From assembly GCA_004340125.1 (NCBI GenBank), contig SLUK01000008.1, positions 1 to 64,000 on the forward strand: a stretch of 64,000 nt of DNA, in the 5' to 3' direction. A program made the position numbers and the translations under genes. Origin of the DNA: Harryflintia acetispora. Lineage in GTDB: Bacteria; Bacillota; Clostridia; Oscillospirales; Ruminococcaceae. How positions within the stretch are numbered: position 1 is the first letter of the stretch; every line of letters begins with the position of its first letter. This document shows, piece after piece, positions 25,691-33,988 of this stretch. The notes beneath the pieces are model-generated. The model ran no database searches, was not told the origin of the DNA, and worked only from the letters and a program-made list of their open reading frames with translations.

Positions 25691-25723
25691 AAGCCCCCGT
25701 GCCGCAATGCGGCACGGGGGCTT
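25691..25723. terminator. Terminator of GLUG gene B
   Basis: A 15-bp perfect stem (AAGCCCCCGTGCCGC with GCGGCACGGGGGCTT) and three-base loop. T-rich tails are present on both sides; it insulates rpoBC from gene B. Confidence 0.88.
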
Positions 25724-25727
25724 TTAT

Positions 25728-27044
25728 TTAATGATTAAACACGCGCAGCACCGGAGCCGTATAGGTCGACCCGGTATAATTTATGTCCCGCACGCTTCCT
25801 ATGGTCCAGACATTTGAAAAGTCCCAGCCCGAGAAGGTGCCCTGGCTCGCAAGCTGGGAGCCGGCGGTCAGCCTCGATACCGAGGTCAGGCTGGCCGAGT
25901 TATTGCCCGCCGCCAGAGCCTGGCCATTGAGCCAATAGGAACACCTGATGGGAGTACTGCCTGGAACCGCGCTATAACCGAGCAGTCCACCGGTTCCCTG
26001 TGGGTGGCCGTTGGGTACGCCCGTCACGGCATAGCAGTTTTCAATGGTCATTCCCGTATTGCTGCGGCCGACCAAGCCGCCGCCGTGCCAATTCGAATTG
26101 GTGAGCTGGCCATAGGCATAACAATTGGAAACGAGTGTCCCGTTTTCCGCATTGCCGACCATCATACCGGCGGTGGATATGGTACCGCTCGTGCTTCCGG
26201 TATATCCCGGCGGGCCGGTCACCTTTGCATTAACATAGCAATACCGGATGGTGGAACGGTCCGCCGATCCTACCAGCGCGCCGACCGCAACGAGGTTATC
26301 CGACCCGGTATAGATTCCCTGGATCGTTTTACTGCTCTCTAATCCGAGATTTTGAACGGTCGCTCCGTAAATGGAACCAAACAGCCCGCACGGGAGCCTG
26401 CAATTGATTTGCAGGTCATGAACCACGTAACCCTTTCCATCGTAAACCCCGGTAAACTTGTTATAGCTGCCCCCGCCCAGCGGCGTCCAGTTGCCCGAGA
26501 GTCTGATGTCCTGTGTCTGAATGAAGCTTGCCGTCAAATGGTTGTTGACATGCGCGAGCTGCGCCGGTGTGGCGACCCGGAACGGACTTGCCGCCGTGCC
26601 CGTCCCCACATAGTAGGCCCCCGCCGTCCCCGCCGCGCAGCCGCAGGAGGGTGGGGTGGTGAAGGTTTTATCAATACTCGCCTCCCGATCAAAGGCCTCC
26701 CGTCCCGGCGCGACGTGCGCCGTCACCCGAAGCGTCCAGGTGGAGGATGCGGCCGCATCGTGGCGCAGCGGCAGGTGGATGTTGACCTGCGCGGTGGGCG
26801 TGATGGTCACCTCGGCCTTTACCGTCGGCGTCCCGGCGGCGGTGGAACCCGCATAGAGCGCGAAGGTGTAGTCCTGCGTCCTCGCCGAGCGCGTAAAGGG
26901 GATATCCACCCCATAGTCGCAGCTGTAGCCGTCCTGCACTGCGACCGTCACCCCCGGAGAGCTCGGGGCGGCGTTCGCCGGCAGTGCCAGCGTCAGAGAG
27001 AACGCCAGCGCAGCAAAGACTTTTCCCAGGCTTTTCACTTTCAT
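25728..27044 (-). CDS. Secreted GLUG-repeat protein, member B
   Basis: A 438-residue exported protein. Residues 1-26 are a Sec signal peptide ending ANA/A. Residues 30-133 form a conserved beta-rich domain with DGYSCDYGVDIPFT and YTFALYAG, similar in style to pilin or Ig-like modules. CGCAAGTAGAYYVGTGT leads through SPFRVATPAQLAHVN to a Gly-rich region with GLUG-type motifs (VGALVGSADRSTIRYCY, GGGLVGRSNTGMTIENCYA), and the chain ends SGWDFSNVW...APVLRVFNH. Residues 30-155 differ from member C at only five positions, whereas the C-terminal halves are unrelated in detail. No sorting signal is seen, so release or non-covalent wall binding is likely. AGGAGG lies seven bases before the ATG. Expression should depend on the invertible promoter upstream. 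Confidence 0.88.
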   Translation of the reverse strand: MKVKSLGKVFAALAFSLTLALPANAAPSSPGVTVAVQDGYSCDYGVDIPFTRSARTQDYTFALYAGSTAAGTPTVKAEVTITPTAQVNIHLPLRHDAAASSTWTLRVTAHVAPGREAFDREASIDKTFTTPPSCGCAAGTAGAYYVGTGTAASPFRVATPAQLAHVNNHLTASFIQTQDIRLSGNWTPLGGGSYNKFTGVYDGKGYVVHDLQINCRLPCGLFGSIYGATVQNLGLESSKTIQGIYTGSDNLVAVGALVGSADRSTIRYCYVNAKVTGPPGYTGSTSGTISTAGMMVGNAENGTLVSNCYAYGQLTNSNWHGGGLVGRSNTGMTIENCYAVTGVPNGHPQGTGGLLGYSAVPGSTPIRCSYWLNGQALAAGNNSASLTSVSRLTAGSQLASQGTFSGWDFSNVWTIGSVRDINYTGSTYTAPVLRVFNH

Positions 27045-27062
27045 CGTTCGGCCTCCTAGAAA

Positions 27063-27089
27063 GACCGCTAGTAATATCTTCTAGGGACC
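27063..27089 (-). repeat. Gene-proximal recombination site, locus B
   Basis: Read toward the gene: inner arm GGTCCCTAGAA, core GATAT, outer arm TACTAGCGGTC. It pairs with the distal site at 27222-27248 as an inverted repeat; from AAAGACCGC through the core only two of 19 positions differ. It ends 18 bp before the start codon of gene B. Confidence 0.8.
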
Positions 27090-27237
27090 TTTTCTTTTGT
27101 AGGACCCCCTGGAAGGCTGTCACTTTCCCTTGCATTTTTCACCAAAACAGGATATACTTAGAAAAAGTTGGAAGGGTTTGGAGGTTTTGCTCCACCCGCA
27201 CGCGAAAGCAGATCAAAACAAGACCGCAAGCAGATAT
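27074..27237. promoter_or_regulatory. Invertible promoter segment of GLUG gene B (OFF orientation)
   Basis: This 164-bp segment runs from the core of the proximal site to the core of the distal site. It holds one strong promoter that faces away from gene B; no good promoter faces the gene. Inversion between the GATAT cores would turn the promoter toward gene B, giving a leader of about 100 bases that ends at the AGGAGG of gene B. Length, promoter position and site structure match those of loci C, D and E. The recombinase is not in the window. Confidence 0.75.
27130..27158 (+). promoter_or_regulatory. Sigma-A promoter inside the locus B invertible segment
   Basis: TTGCAT, 17-bp spacer, TATACT on the + strand, directed away from gene B. 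The spacer ends ACAGGA, as in the copies at loci C and D. The transcript in this orientation would be about 89 bases and stop at the hairpin at 27220-27253. Confidence 0.8.
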
Positions 27238-27253
27238 TGCTTGCGGTCTTTTT
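27220..27253. terminator. Terminator of gene C and of the locus B OFF transcript
   Basis: A 13-bp perfect stem (AAGACCGCAAGCA with TGCTTGCGGTCTT), loop GATAT, then five T residues on the + strand; TTGTTTT follows on the minus strand. The loop is the recombination core and the stem contains the two site arms, so terminator and recombination site are the same element. Confidence 0.85.
27222..27248 (+). repeat. Distal recombination site, locus B
   Basis: Inner arm GACCGCAAGCA, core GATAT, outer arm TGCTTGCGGTC. The arms are perfect inverted repeats of each other, and the core equals that of the gene-proximal site at 27063-27089. Confidence 0.8.
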
Positions 27254-27279
27254 GGGCGGATGATCCTTGCCGGCTTGTA

Positions 27280-28491
27280 TCAATGGTTAAACGCGCGCAG
27301 GTTGGGATAGATCGCCCCATTGTCTAAACGCCAGACAGCGGAGAAGTCCCAGCCCGGGAAACTGGCCTCTTTTTTAAACGCATCGGCCGTGCCGAGGATG
27401 GTCGAGGAGACCGCGCCATGCCCGCAAGCCGGGGCCATCGACACGCAATTGGCGCTGCCGCCGCCGCCGAACGAGCCGAACAGGTTTCCGTAATACAAGG
27501 AGCTGCTCAGCACATCTCCATAGCTGTGGCAGTAGGTGACATAGGCCGTCGCAGTCGCGCCGATCAGCCCGCCGCAATAATTGGCGGAAACGCTGCAGCC
27601 CGCACTGTAGCAGTTTGTAATCTGCGCCCCCTCCCCGGCGGTCCCGATCAGCCCGCCGCCCACATGGGGCGAGGAGGCGGTAATGGTCGCCGCAAAGCAT
27701 TCGCTGACCGTGGAGGAGCCCAGTGCATATGCGGCAAGGCCGCCGGACCGTCCCTGGATTCCAGAAGTGGTCGCCGAACCGCGGGAGACGCCCAGCCTTT
27801 GCACGGTGCCGTCCCGGATATAGCCAAACAGCCCGGCCATCTCGGCGTTCACCTTGAGGTTCGAGACAATGTGCCCGCCTCCGTCATAGCTCCCGGTAAA
27901 GTTGGCAAGGCCGTTCCCGCCGAGCGGCGTCCAGGCCCTGGAGGCGAGGTCGAGGTTCTTGGTCTGGAGGAAGGACTTGTCCAGGTGGGCGTTGACGTGC
28001 TGCAGCTGCTCGGGCGTGGCGACCTGGAACGGGCTTGCCGCCGTGCCCGTCCCTACATAGTAGGCCCCCGCCGTCCCCGCCGCGCAGCCGCAGGAGGGCG
28101 GTGTGGTGAAGGTTTTATCAATACTCGCCTCCCGATCAAAGGCCTCCCGTCCGGGCGCGACGTGCGCCGTCACCCGAAGCGTCCAGGTGGAGGATGCGGC
28201 CGCATCGTGGCGCAGCGGCAGGTGGACGTTGACCTGCGCCGTGGGCGTGATGGTCACCTCGGCCTTTACCGTCGGCGTCCCGGCGGCGGTGGAGCCCGCA
28301 TAGAGCGCGAAGGTGTAGTTCTGCGTCCTCGCCGAGCGTGTAAAGGGGATGTCCACCCCGTAGTCGCAGCTATAGCCGTCCAACACCTCGACCGCCACCC
28401 CCGGGGAGCTCGGGGCGGCGTTCGCCGGCAGCGCCAGCGCCAGGGAAAACGCCAGCGCGGCCCAAATCATTGCCAGATTTTTCACTTTCAT
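27280..28491 (-). CDS. Secreted GLUG-repeat protein, member C
   Basis: A 403-residue exported protein with the same plan as B: signal peptide 1-26, conserved beta-rich domain with DGYSCDYGVDIPFT, CGCAAGTAGAYYVGTGT, the SPFQVATPEQLQHVN junction, a variable Gly/Ser-rich half with GLUG-like motifs (VGGGLIGTAGEGAQITNCYS, CGGLIGATATAYVTYCHSYG) and the ending GWDFSAVW...YPNLRAFNH. DNA of the first half is nearly identical to gene B, including silent sites, which points to recent duplication or gene conversion; similarity falls sharply after about codon 165. AGGAGG precedes the ATG. Downstream it shares the terminator hairpin of the locus B switch. Confidence 0.88.
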   Translation of the reverse strand: MKVKNLAMIWAALAFSLALALPANAAPSSPGVAVEVLDGYSCDYGVDIPFTRSARTQNYTFALYAGSTAAGTPTVKAEVTITPTAQVNVHLPLRHDAAASSTWTLRVTAHVAPGREAFDREASIDKTFTTPPSCGCAAGTAGAYYVGTGTAASPFQVATPEQLQHVNAHLDKSFLQTKNLDLASRAWTPLGGNGLANFTGSYDGGGHIVSNLKVNAEMAGLFGYIRDGTVQRLGVSRGSATTSGIQGRSGGLAAYALGSSTVSECFAATITASSPHVGGGLIGTAGEGAQITNCYSAGCSVSANYCGGLIGATATAYVTYCHSYGDVLSSSLYYGNLFGSFGGGGSANCVSMAPACGHGAVSSTILGTADAFKKEASFPGWDFSAVWRLDNGAIYPNLRAFNH

Positions 28492-28510
28492 GTTCCGGCC
28501 TCCTAAGAAA

Positions 28511-28537
28511 GACCGCTAGTAACGTCTTCTGGGGGCC
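28511..28537 (-). repeat. Gene-proximal recombination site, locus C
   Basis: Read toward the gene: inner arm GGCCCCCAGAA, core GACGT, outer arm TACTAGCGGTC. The outer arm equals that of locus B; the core differs from B but matches the distal site of its own locus. Confidence 0.8.
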
Positions 28538-28686
28538 GTGGTTTTACAGGGATACCGCTCGCGGGCGCCGTTTTCCCTTGCGTTTTTTACCAGAACAGGG
28601 TATAATTAGGAAAAGATTGGCGAAAGCGGGGGTTGTTGCTCCACCCGCACGCGAAGACAGGTAAAAACAAGACCGCAAGCAGACGT
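28522..28686. promoter_or_regulatory. Invertible promoter segment of GLUG gene C (OFF orientation)
   Basis: This 165-bp segment between the two GACGT cores has one promoter directed away from gene C. Geometry is the same as at loci B, D and E: about 50 bp from the -35 box to the proximal core and about 70 bp from the predicted transcription start to the distal core. Inversion would place the promoter upstream of gene C. Confidence 0.75.
28578..28606 (+). promoter_or_regulatory. Sigma-A promoter inside the locus C invertible segment
   Basis: TTGCGT, 17-bp spacer, perfect TATAAT followed by TAGG, on the + strand and directed away from gene C. The OFF transcript would be about 90 bases. Confidence 0.82.
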
Positions 28687-28702
28687 TGCTTGCGGTCTTT
28701 TT
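28669..28702. terminator. Terminator of the V-ATPase operon and of the locus C OFF transcript
   Basis: A 13-bp perfect stem (AAGACCGCAAGCA with TGCTTGCGGTCTT), loop GACGT, then TTTTT on the + strand; TTGTTTTT on the other strand can serve the subunit D gene. As at locus B, the recombination core is the loop. Confidence 0.85.
28671..28697 (+). repeat. Distal recombination site, locus C
   Basis: Inner arm GACCGCAAGCA, core GACGT, outer arm TGCTTGCGGTC. It is identical to the locus B distal site except in the core, where two of five bases differ. Confidence 0.8.
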
Positions 28703-28713
28703 AAAATTCAGGG

Positions 28714-29334
28714 CTATTCGCTATGAGCTTCCTTTTGCTTCTTGATGACCTTCATACGGGAGAACTCCTCGCGCTCCTTCTCCTCCAGGGCATCCGAAAT
28801 AAATTTCAGGGTGCGGCTAAAGCGCGGGATGACGATGTTCTGCAAGGCGTTGGCCCGCTTTTGCGTCTTGGAGATCGCCGAAGCCAGGCGGTAGACGCTG
28901 TTTTCCACCTCGGCGAGCTTGGCGCTCATGCGCTTGGCCTCGTGGAAGCACATATAAGCCGCGTCCAGCTTGGAGTTGGTCTGGGTCAGCCCGTAGCAGA
29001 GCACCGGCGGGCGCTCCTCGAGCTGCACGGTGGGGATCTCCACCCCCATCACGCTCTTGTAGCCGATCGACAGCCCGTCGTCCACCGGGACGCCCTTGGC
29101 CACGTCCTCAACCAGCCCCAGGGTGATGTTCGCCTCCTCCAGCGCCTTATACGCGCGCTCGAAGGTTTCGGCGATTTCGGCTTTCATCCGCTTGGCGTCG
29201 TCGATCTTGAGCATCAGCTCCCGCACGAGGATGTTGCGCTTGCGGTCCAGCAGCTCGAACCCCAGGCTGGAGAGCTGGAGCGATTTCTTGGTCGCGATCA
29301 GGTTGCCCTTGGTCGGAAAAATTGGCTGCTCCAT
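28714..29334 (-). CDS. atpD: V-type ATP synthase subunit D
   Basis: Subunit D is the coiled-coil central rotor shaft of the V/A-ATPase, turning inside the A3B3 head. The 206-residue protein begins PTKGNLIATKKSLQLSSLGFELLDRKRN, close to the family signature PTKxxLxxLKxxLxxAxRGxxLLKxKR, and has long N- and C-terminal helices with few helix breakers. It is the last gene of the operon, 30 bp after subunit B. Confidence 0.95.
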   Translation of the reverse strand: MEQPIFPTKGNLIATKKSLQLSSLGFELLDRKRNILVRELMLKIDDAKRMKAEIAETFERAYKALEEANITLGLVEDVAKGVPVDDGLSIGYKSVMGVEIPTVQLEERPPVLCYGLTQTNSKLDAAYMCFHEAKRMSAKLAEVENSVYRLASAISKTQKRANALQNIVIPRFSRTLKFISDALEEKEREEFSRMKVIKKQKEAHSE

Positions 29335-29364
29335 CCCCTCACCTCCATTCGTAATCGGTGGGCA

Positions 29365-30786
29365 TTAAACATGCTCCTCTTCCCGCGCTTGCAGTTCTTT
29401 CGCGCCCTCTTCGTCGTAGTACTGATCGATAAACTTGTTGTCGATCCGGTCCAGGGCACCTTTTGGCAGCATGGACAGGAGCTTCCAGCCGAGAGAGAGG
29501 GTCTCCTCGATCGAGCGGTTCTCGTCGAACCCCTGGTTGATGAAATATTTCTCGAACAGCTTGCCGTACGCCAGGTACCTGCGGTCCATCTCGGAGAGCT
29601 CATCTTCGCCGATGACCGACGCAAGCGAGCGGGCGTCCTGCACGTTCGCGTAGGAGGCGAAGAGCTGGTTGGCCACGTCCGAATGGTCGGCCCTGGTGTA
29701 TCCTTCGCCGATCCCGTCCTTCATCAGACGGCTTAAGCTCGGCAGCACCGCCACCGGCGGGTAGATCCCCGTCTGGTCGAGGTTCCGGTCGAGCACGATC
29801 TGCCCCTCGGTGATGTAGCCGGTCAGGTCGGGCACCGGATGGGTGATGTCGTCGTTGGGCATGGTCAGAATCGGGATCTGGGTGACCGAGCCGTCGTGCC
29901 CCTCGATGATCCCGGCGCGCTCATAGAGCGAGGCCAGGTCGGAGTAGAGGTACCCGGGGTATCCTTTGCGCCCCGGGATCTCCCCCTTGGAGGAGGAGAA
30001 CTCGCGCAGCGCCTCGCAGTAGGCGGTCATGTCGGTCATCACCACCAGGATGTGCATGTTGTGCTCAAAGGCGAGATACTCGGCCGTGGTGAGCGCGCAC
30101 TTCGGGGTGAGGATGCGCTCGATGATCGGGTCGTTGGAGAGGTTTAAAAACATGACCACCCGGTCCATGACCCCCGCCTGCTCGAAGGAGCGGCGGAAGT
30201 AATCGGCCACGTCGTTCTTGACGCCCATGGCCGCGAAGACGATCCCGAAGTTTGATTCCCCCCCGTCGGCGCTGGCGATGCCCGCCTGCTTGACGATCTG
30301 CACGGCGAGCTTGTTGTGCTGCATGCCGGAGCCGGAGAAGATGGGAAGCTTCTGCCCCCGGATCAGGGTCATCAGGCAGTCGATGGAGGAAATACCCGTC
30401 GAGATATAGTTTCTCGGATAGACGCGCGAAACCGGGTTGATCGGCGCGCCGTTGACGTCGGCGTACCGCTCGGCATAGACCTCGCCGAGTCCGTCGACCG
30501 GCGTGCCCGAGCCGTTGAAGATGCGCCCCAGCACCTCGATCGAAAGCGGGATCTGCATGGGGTGCCCGGTGAGCTTGGTCTTGGTGTTGGTCATCGACAG
30601 CCCGCTCGTGCCCTCGAAGACCTGGATGACCACCCGCTCCCCGTCGATCTGCACCACCCGCCCGAGGCGGGAGGTGCCGTCCTCCAGGGTGAGGGAGACC
30701 ATCTCCTCGTTCGATACCGCCGGCACATGGTCGAGCACCACCAGCGGGCCGTTGATGCTGCTGAGCCCTACGAATTCCAGTCCCAC
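29365..30786 (-). CDS. atpB: V-type ATP synthase subunit B
   Basis: Subunit B is the non-catalytic nucleotide-binding-fold subunit of the A3B3 ring. The 473-residue protein lacks a functional P loop ([16 protein letters not shown] in its place, as in the family) and has [37 protein letters not shown] (in two parts) and [21 protein letters not shown]. It lies 3 bp after subunit A. Confidence 0.97.
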   Translation of the reverse strand: MGLEFVGLSSINGPLVVLDHVPAVSNEEMVSLTLEDGTSRLGRVVQIDGERVVIQVFEGTSGLSMTNTKTKLTGHPMQIPLSIEVLGRIFNGSGTPVDGLGEVYAERYADVNGAPINPVSRVYPRNYISTGISSIDCLMTLIRGQKLPIFSGSGMQHNKLAVQIVKQAGIASADGGESNFGIVFAAMGVKNDVADYFRRSFEQAGVMDRVVMFLNLSNDPIIERILTPKCALTTAEYLAFEHNMHILVVMTDMTAYCEALREFSSSKGEIPGRKGYPGYLYSDLASLYERAGIIEGHDGSVTQIPILTMPNDDITHPVPDLTGYITEGQIVLDRNLDQTGIYPPVAVLPSLSRLMKDGIGEGYTRADHSDVANQLFASYANVQDARSLASVIGEDELSEMDRRYLAYGKLFEKYFINQGFDENRSIEETLSLGWKLLSMLPKGALDRIDNKFIDQYYDEEGAKELQAREEEHV

Positions 30787-30789
30787 TGC

Positions 30790-32544
30790 TTACCCTCCAA
30801 TCCGCGCCAGCGCGTCGTCGATTTCCTTATAATACTGATCGAACAGGTCATAGCGATCATTCGGGATGTCGTATTTCATCTTGATCAGCTTGTCGCACAG
30901 CCCACTCTCCAAAATCGAGGAGAGCGGCACGTTCATCTGCACCAGGGCACCCGCCTTGTGGTAGAGGTGCAGGATACAGCGCATCATCAGCATCTGCTTT
31001 TTGAGCGGCACATAGGTGTCGTCCGCGTGGAAGGCGTTCTGCTGCAAAAATCCGACCCGCACCACCCGCGCGAGCTCCAAGGTCAGGCGCTGGTCGTCCG
31101 GCAGCACATCCTCGCCGATGAGTTTGACGATCTCCATCAAATGGTTTTCCTCGGTCAGGATGTTGGTGATCTCCTGCCGGTACTTTAAGAATTTCGGCCC
31201 GACGTTGTCCTTATACCACTTCTCCAGGTCCTCCACATACTCGCTGTAGCTGGTGTTCCAGTTGATGGAGGGATAATGCCGGGAGTAGGCCAGGGTCTTA
31301 TCCAGCGCCCAGAAGCAGCGCACGAAGCGCTTGGTATTCTGGGTGACCGGCTCGGAAAAATCGGCCCCCTGGGGGGAGACCGCCCCGATGATCGACACCG
31401 AGCCGTAGGTACCGTTCTGGTTTTGCATATAGCCGGCCCGCTCGTAGAACTGGGAAATCCGGCTGGGCAGATAGGCCGGGAAGCCCTCCTCGGCGGGCAT
31501 CTCCTCGAGCCGCCCGGAGATTTCGCGCAGCGCCTCGGCCCAGCGCGAGGTGGAGTCGGCCATGATCGCCACATGGTAGCCCATGTCGCGGTAGTATTCC
31601 GCAATGGTGACCCCGGTATAGATCGACGCCTCGCGCGCCGCGACCGGCATATTCGAGGTGTTGGCGATCAGCACGGTGCGCGCGGTCAGCGGCTGGCCGC
31701 TCTTGGGGTCGATGAGCTCCCCGAACTCCTCGAGCACCTGGGTCATCTCGTTGCCGCGCTCGCCGCAGCCGATGTAAACGATGATGTCCGCATCGCACCA
31801 CTTGGCCAGCTGGTGCTGAGTCATGGTCTTGCCGGTGCCGAAGCCCCCGGGAATGGCGGCGGTGCCGCCCTTGGCGATCGGGAACATGGTGTCCACGATC
31901 CGCTGGCCGGTGATCAGCGGCACGCTGGAGGCCAGGCGCTCGAGCACCGGGCGGGCGGTGCGGATCGGCCAGCGCTGGGCGAGCTTCAGCTCCTTTTTTT
32001 CTCCCTTGCGGTCCTCATAGGTGACGAGTACGTCCTCGACGGTGTAGCTGCCGTTTGGCACGACGGAGAGCACCGTCCCGCCCTCGCCGGGCGGCACCAT
32101 GGATTTATGCAGGATCAGCTCGGTCTCGGGACAGGTGGCGAAGACCATGCCGCCCTCGAGTGTGTCGCCGGGCTTCACCTGCAGGGTGACCTCCCATTTA
32201 TGCGCAGGATCGAGCGAGGGCACGTCGGCCCCGGCGGCGATGAAAGCGCCGCTCTGTTCCTCGATGGCTTTCAGCGGACGCTCGATCCCGTCGAAAATCC
32301 CGGCGAGCATCCCGGGGCCCAGGGTGGCGCAGATCGGCGCGCCGGTGGTGTAGACCGGCTCGCGCGGGGAGAGCCCGGTGGTGTTCTCGTACACCTGGAT
32401 GGTGGTCTTCTCCTCGTTCATCGAGATGACCTCGCCGATCAGTCGGTCCTCCCCGACATAGACCATCTCCTGCATCGAGAAATCCTTGGTGCCCCTGACC
32501 ATCACGACCGGACCATTGATCGAATAAATTACATTTTCGCTCAT
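30790..32544 (-). CDS. atpA: V-type ATP synthase catalytic subunit A
   Basis: Subunit A hydrolyses or makes ATP. The 584-residue protein has the Walker A motif GGFGTGKT (233-240), the family-specific non-homologous region between about residues 110 and 190, the arginine/glutamate-rich catalytic segment YIGCGERGNEMTQVLEEF, Walker B region VAIMADSTSRWAEALREISGR, and EEGFPAYLPSRISQFYERAG. Length is normal. Confidence 0.97.
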   Translation of the reverse strand: MSENVIYSINGPVVMVRGTKDFSMQEMVYVGEDRLIGEVISMNEEKTTIQVYENTTGLSPREPVYTTGAPICATLGPGMLAGIFDGIERPLKAIEEQSGAFIAAGADVPSLDPAHKWEVTLQVKPGDTLEGGMVFATCPETELILHKSMVPPGEGGTVLSVVPNGSYTVEDVLVTYEDRKGEKKELKLAQRWPIRTARPVLERLASSVPLITGQRIVDTMFPIAKGGTAAIPGGFGTGKTMTQHQLAKWCDADIIVYIGCGERGNEMTQVLEEFGELIDPKSGQPLTARTVLIANTSNMPVAAREASIYTGVTIAEYYRDMGYHVAIMADSTSRWAEALREISGRLEEMPAEEGFPAYLPSRISQFYERAGYMQNQNGTYGSVSIIGAVSPQGADFSEPVTQNTKRFVRCFWALDKTLAYSRHYPSINWNTSYSEYVEDLEKWYKDNVGPKFLKYRQEITNILTEENHLMEIVKLIGEDVLPDDQRLTLELARVVRVGFLQQNAFHADDTYVPLKKQMLMMRCILHLYHKAGALVQMNVPLSSILESGLCDKLIKMKYDIPNDRYDLFDQYYKEIDDALARIGG

Positions 32545-32563
32545 GTCTCTTTCCTTTCCAGTC

Positions 32564-33163
32564 TTAAAGTTGGGTCAGGCGCAGCCCGGAATTGGAGTAG
32601 AACCACTCCTTCTGTTCCTGTAAAGTGTTGTCCAGGCTCTCGTTGATGATGAAGGATTTTCCCTCGTCCTCGATGATAAAGCCGCCGATGGTGATCTCCC
32701 CACTGGGGAGCACGCTGCACCCGGGCAGCAGCTTTTCGATCTTTTCCTTCTGCCCCAGGTCCTGCTCGCGCAGATAGACCCGCGGATGGGAGAAGCGGTA
32801 CCCCTCGGTGGCGCTGCCGAGCTTCCGCTGGAGCCACTGCGGGTAGTCCGCCGAGGCGGTGAAGCTCAGCAGCCGCTCGCGCACCTCGCCGAAGACCTTG
32901 GTGACGTATTCATCCCGGCGCAGCAGCATCTGCTTTTTCAGCTCGCTGTAGCGGCGGGAATGCTTGGTGGTGTAGTCCAGCCGGATCTTGGCGGCCTGCT
33001 TCTGGACCAGGCGCTCGCAGTCGGCGCTCGCCTCCTCCTGCAGCTTCTGTTTCTGGGCCTCTTTGTATTGTGTAACCTCGCTGTCGATCTTTTCGATCTG
33101 CCCCTTGAGCTGGCGGTCGATCGACTTTTGAAATTCGAGTAGCTTTTCTTGGTTGGAAAGCAA
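32564..33163 (-). CDS. atpE: V-type ATP synthase subunit E
   Basis: Subunit E forms, with G/H, the peripheral stalks linking the catalytic head to subunit I. The 199-residue protein has a long charged coiled coil (about 5-100, with repeated Lys/Glu/Gln) followed by a globular C-terminal domain containing GEITIGGFIIEDEGKSFIINESLDN in two adjoining stretches, a pattern seen in E subunits. It lies between F and A; in many clostridial operons E precedes C and F. Confidence 0.88.
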   Translation of the reverse strand: MLSNQEKLLEFQKSIDRQLKGQIEKIDSEVTQYKEAQKQKLQEEASADCERLVQKQAAKIRLDYTTKHSRRYSELKKQMLLRRDEYVTKVFGEVRERLLSFTASADYPQWLQRKLGSATEGYRFSHPRVYLREQDLGQKEKIEKLLPGCSVLPSGEITIGGFIIEDEGKSFIINESLDNTLQEQKEWFYSNSGLRLTQL

Positions 33164-33196
33164 ACCAAATGCCTCCTTTTCGGGCGAGAGCGCCCC

Positions 33197-33505
33197 CTAG
33201 ATTGTGATGCCGATTGCCTGCTTGACGTATTCGCCGATACTCTCCCCGATGTTGCCCGAGCCATGCCGGTCGGGGATCTCCACGATCAGGGGGGATTTGC
33301 GTTCCAGCTTATACTGGTACACCTGCTCCCGGCAGAGGGACAGGGTCTTTTGGGTCATCAGCACAACCCCGACCTCACGGTCCTCCATCGCCGAGTCCAG
33401 CGCCTGCCGCACCTCCTGCGGCTCATGGACGACCACCCCGCGAATCCCCGCCAGGCGCATGCCCATCTGGGTATCGATGTTGTCGCTGATCAGAAAGAAT
33501 TTCAT
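33197..33505 (-). CDS. atpF: V-type ATP synthase subunit F
   Basis: Subunit F binds subunit D in the central stalk and regulates ATP hydrolysis. The 102-residue Rossmann-like protein starts KFFLISDNIDTQMGMRLAGI and includes VGVVLMTQKTLSLC and KSPLIVEIPDRHGSG, matching the family (FLIGDxDTxxGFRLAG, IIxxTExIA, PxIIEIPS). Length is typical. Confidence 0.92.
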   Translation of the reverse strand: MKFFLISDNIDTQMGMRLAGIRGVVVHEPQEVRQALDSAMEDREVGVVLMTQKTLSLCREQVYQYKLERKSPLIVEIPDRHGSGNIGESIGEYVKQAIGITI

Positions 33506-33526
33506 ATCCGCGGCCCCATTTCAAGG

Positions 33527-33949
33527 TTAGATTTTGTTGAGGATCAGGATGGAGATCAGCAGGCCGTAGATGGCGACGCCTTCGCCCAGCGCCACGAAGA
33601 TCAGGGACTTACCGAACGCCTTCGGGTCCTCGGAGAAGGCGCCGATGGCGGCGGGGGCGGCAGCGGCGACGGCGATGCCGGCGCCAAGCGCCGAGAGCCC
33701 GGTGGCCAAGGCAGCTGCCAAAAAGCCCATGCCCTGCGCGTTGCCGGCGGCCGCGGCCGTTTCGGCCGGGGCGGCGGCCGCCGCCATCGGCACCAGCAGC
33801 ACCGCGGCGCAGACCACCGCGAAGGAGCAAAGGTTGAGGATCATCCTGCGCTTGACGGTACGGCGGGTGAGGTTGCCCTTCTTATAGATCGCAAACAGGG
33901 GGAGCACCAGGGCGGCGACGAGAACGGCCGGAAGAATAAAAGTCAACAT
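33527..33949 (-). CDS. atpK: V-type ATP synthase subunit K (rotor ring proteolipid)
   Basis: Subunit K forms the membrane rotor ring. In this 140-residue protein, residues 75-140 are one canonical hairpin: GLSALGAGIAVAAAAPAAIGAFSEDP in two parts, then FGKSLIFVALGEGVAIYGLLI, whose Glu is the ion-binding carboxylate. The N-terminal half has two other hydrophobic helices joined by a basic loop (YKKGNLTRRTVKRR) and an Ala-rich linker, and does not look like a second c-type hairpin. I see no Gln typical of sodium-binding rings in the first helix, so protons are more likely, but this is tentative. Confidence 0.9.
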   Translation of the reverse strand: MLTFILPAVLVAALVLPLFAIYKKGNLTRRTVKRRMILNLCSFAVVCAAVLLVPMAAAAAPAETAAAAGNAQGMGFLAAALATGLSALGAGIAVAAAAPAAIGAFSEDPKAFGKSLIFVALGEGVAIYGLLISILILNKI

Positions 33950-33988
33950 GATGAAAAATCCTTTCTCAGATAAATTTTTTCATTTGGT

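Noticed and set aside
27063..27253. MITE or transposon ends flanking the 165-bp segments
   Set aside because: Ends of one transposon family should be the same in all copies and should be flanked by target duplications. Here the central bases match only within a locus and differ between loci, the distance to the gene start is short and fairly constant, and no transposase is near.
27159..28702. Stand-alone small RNA genes of about 90 bases upstream of GLUG genes B and C (and similar at D and E)
   Set aside because: Promoter and terminator are good, but the transcript body is poorly conserved between loci, and the promoter lies between paired inverted sites with matched cores. An OFF-state by-product of an invertible promoter explains more of the pattern. 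A regulatory role for these RNAs is not excluded.
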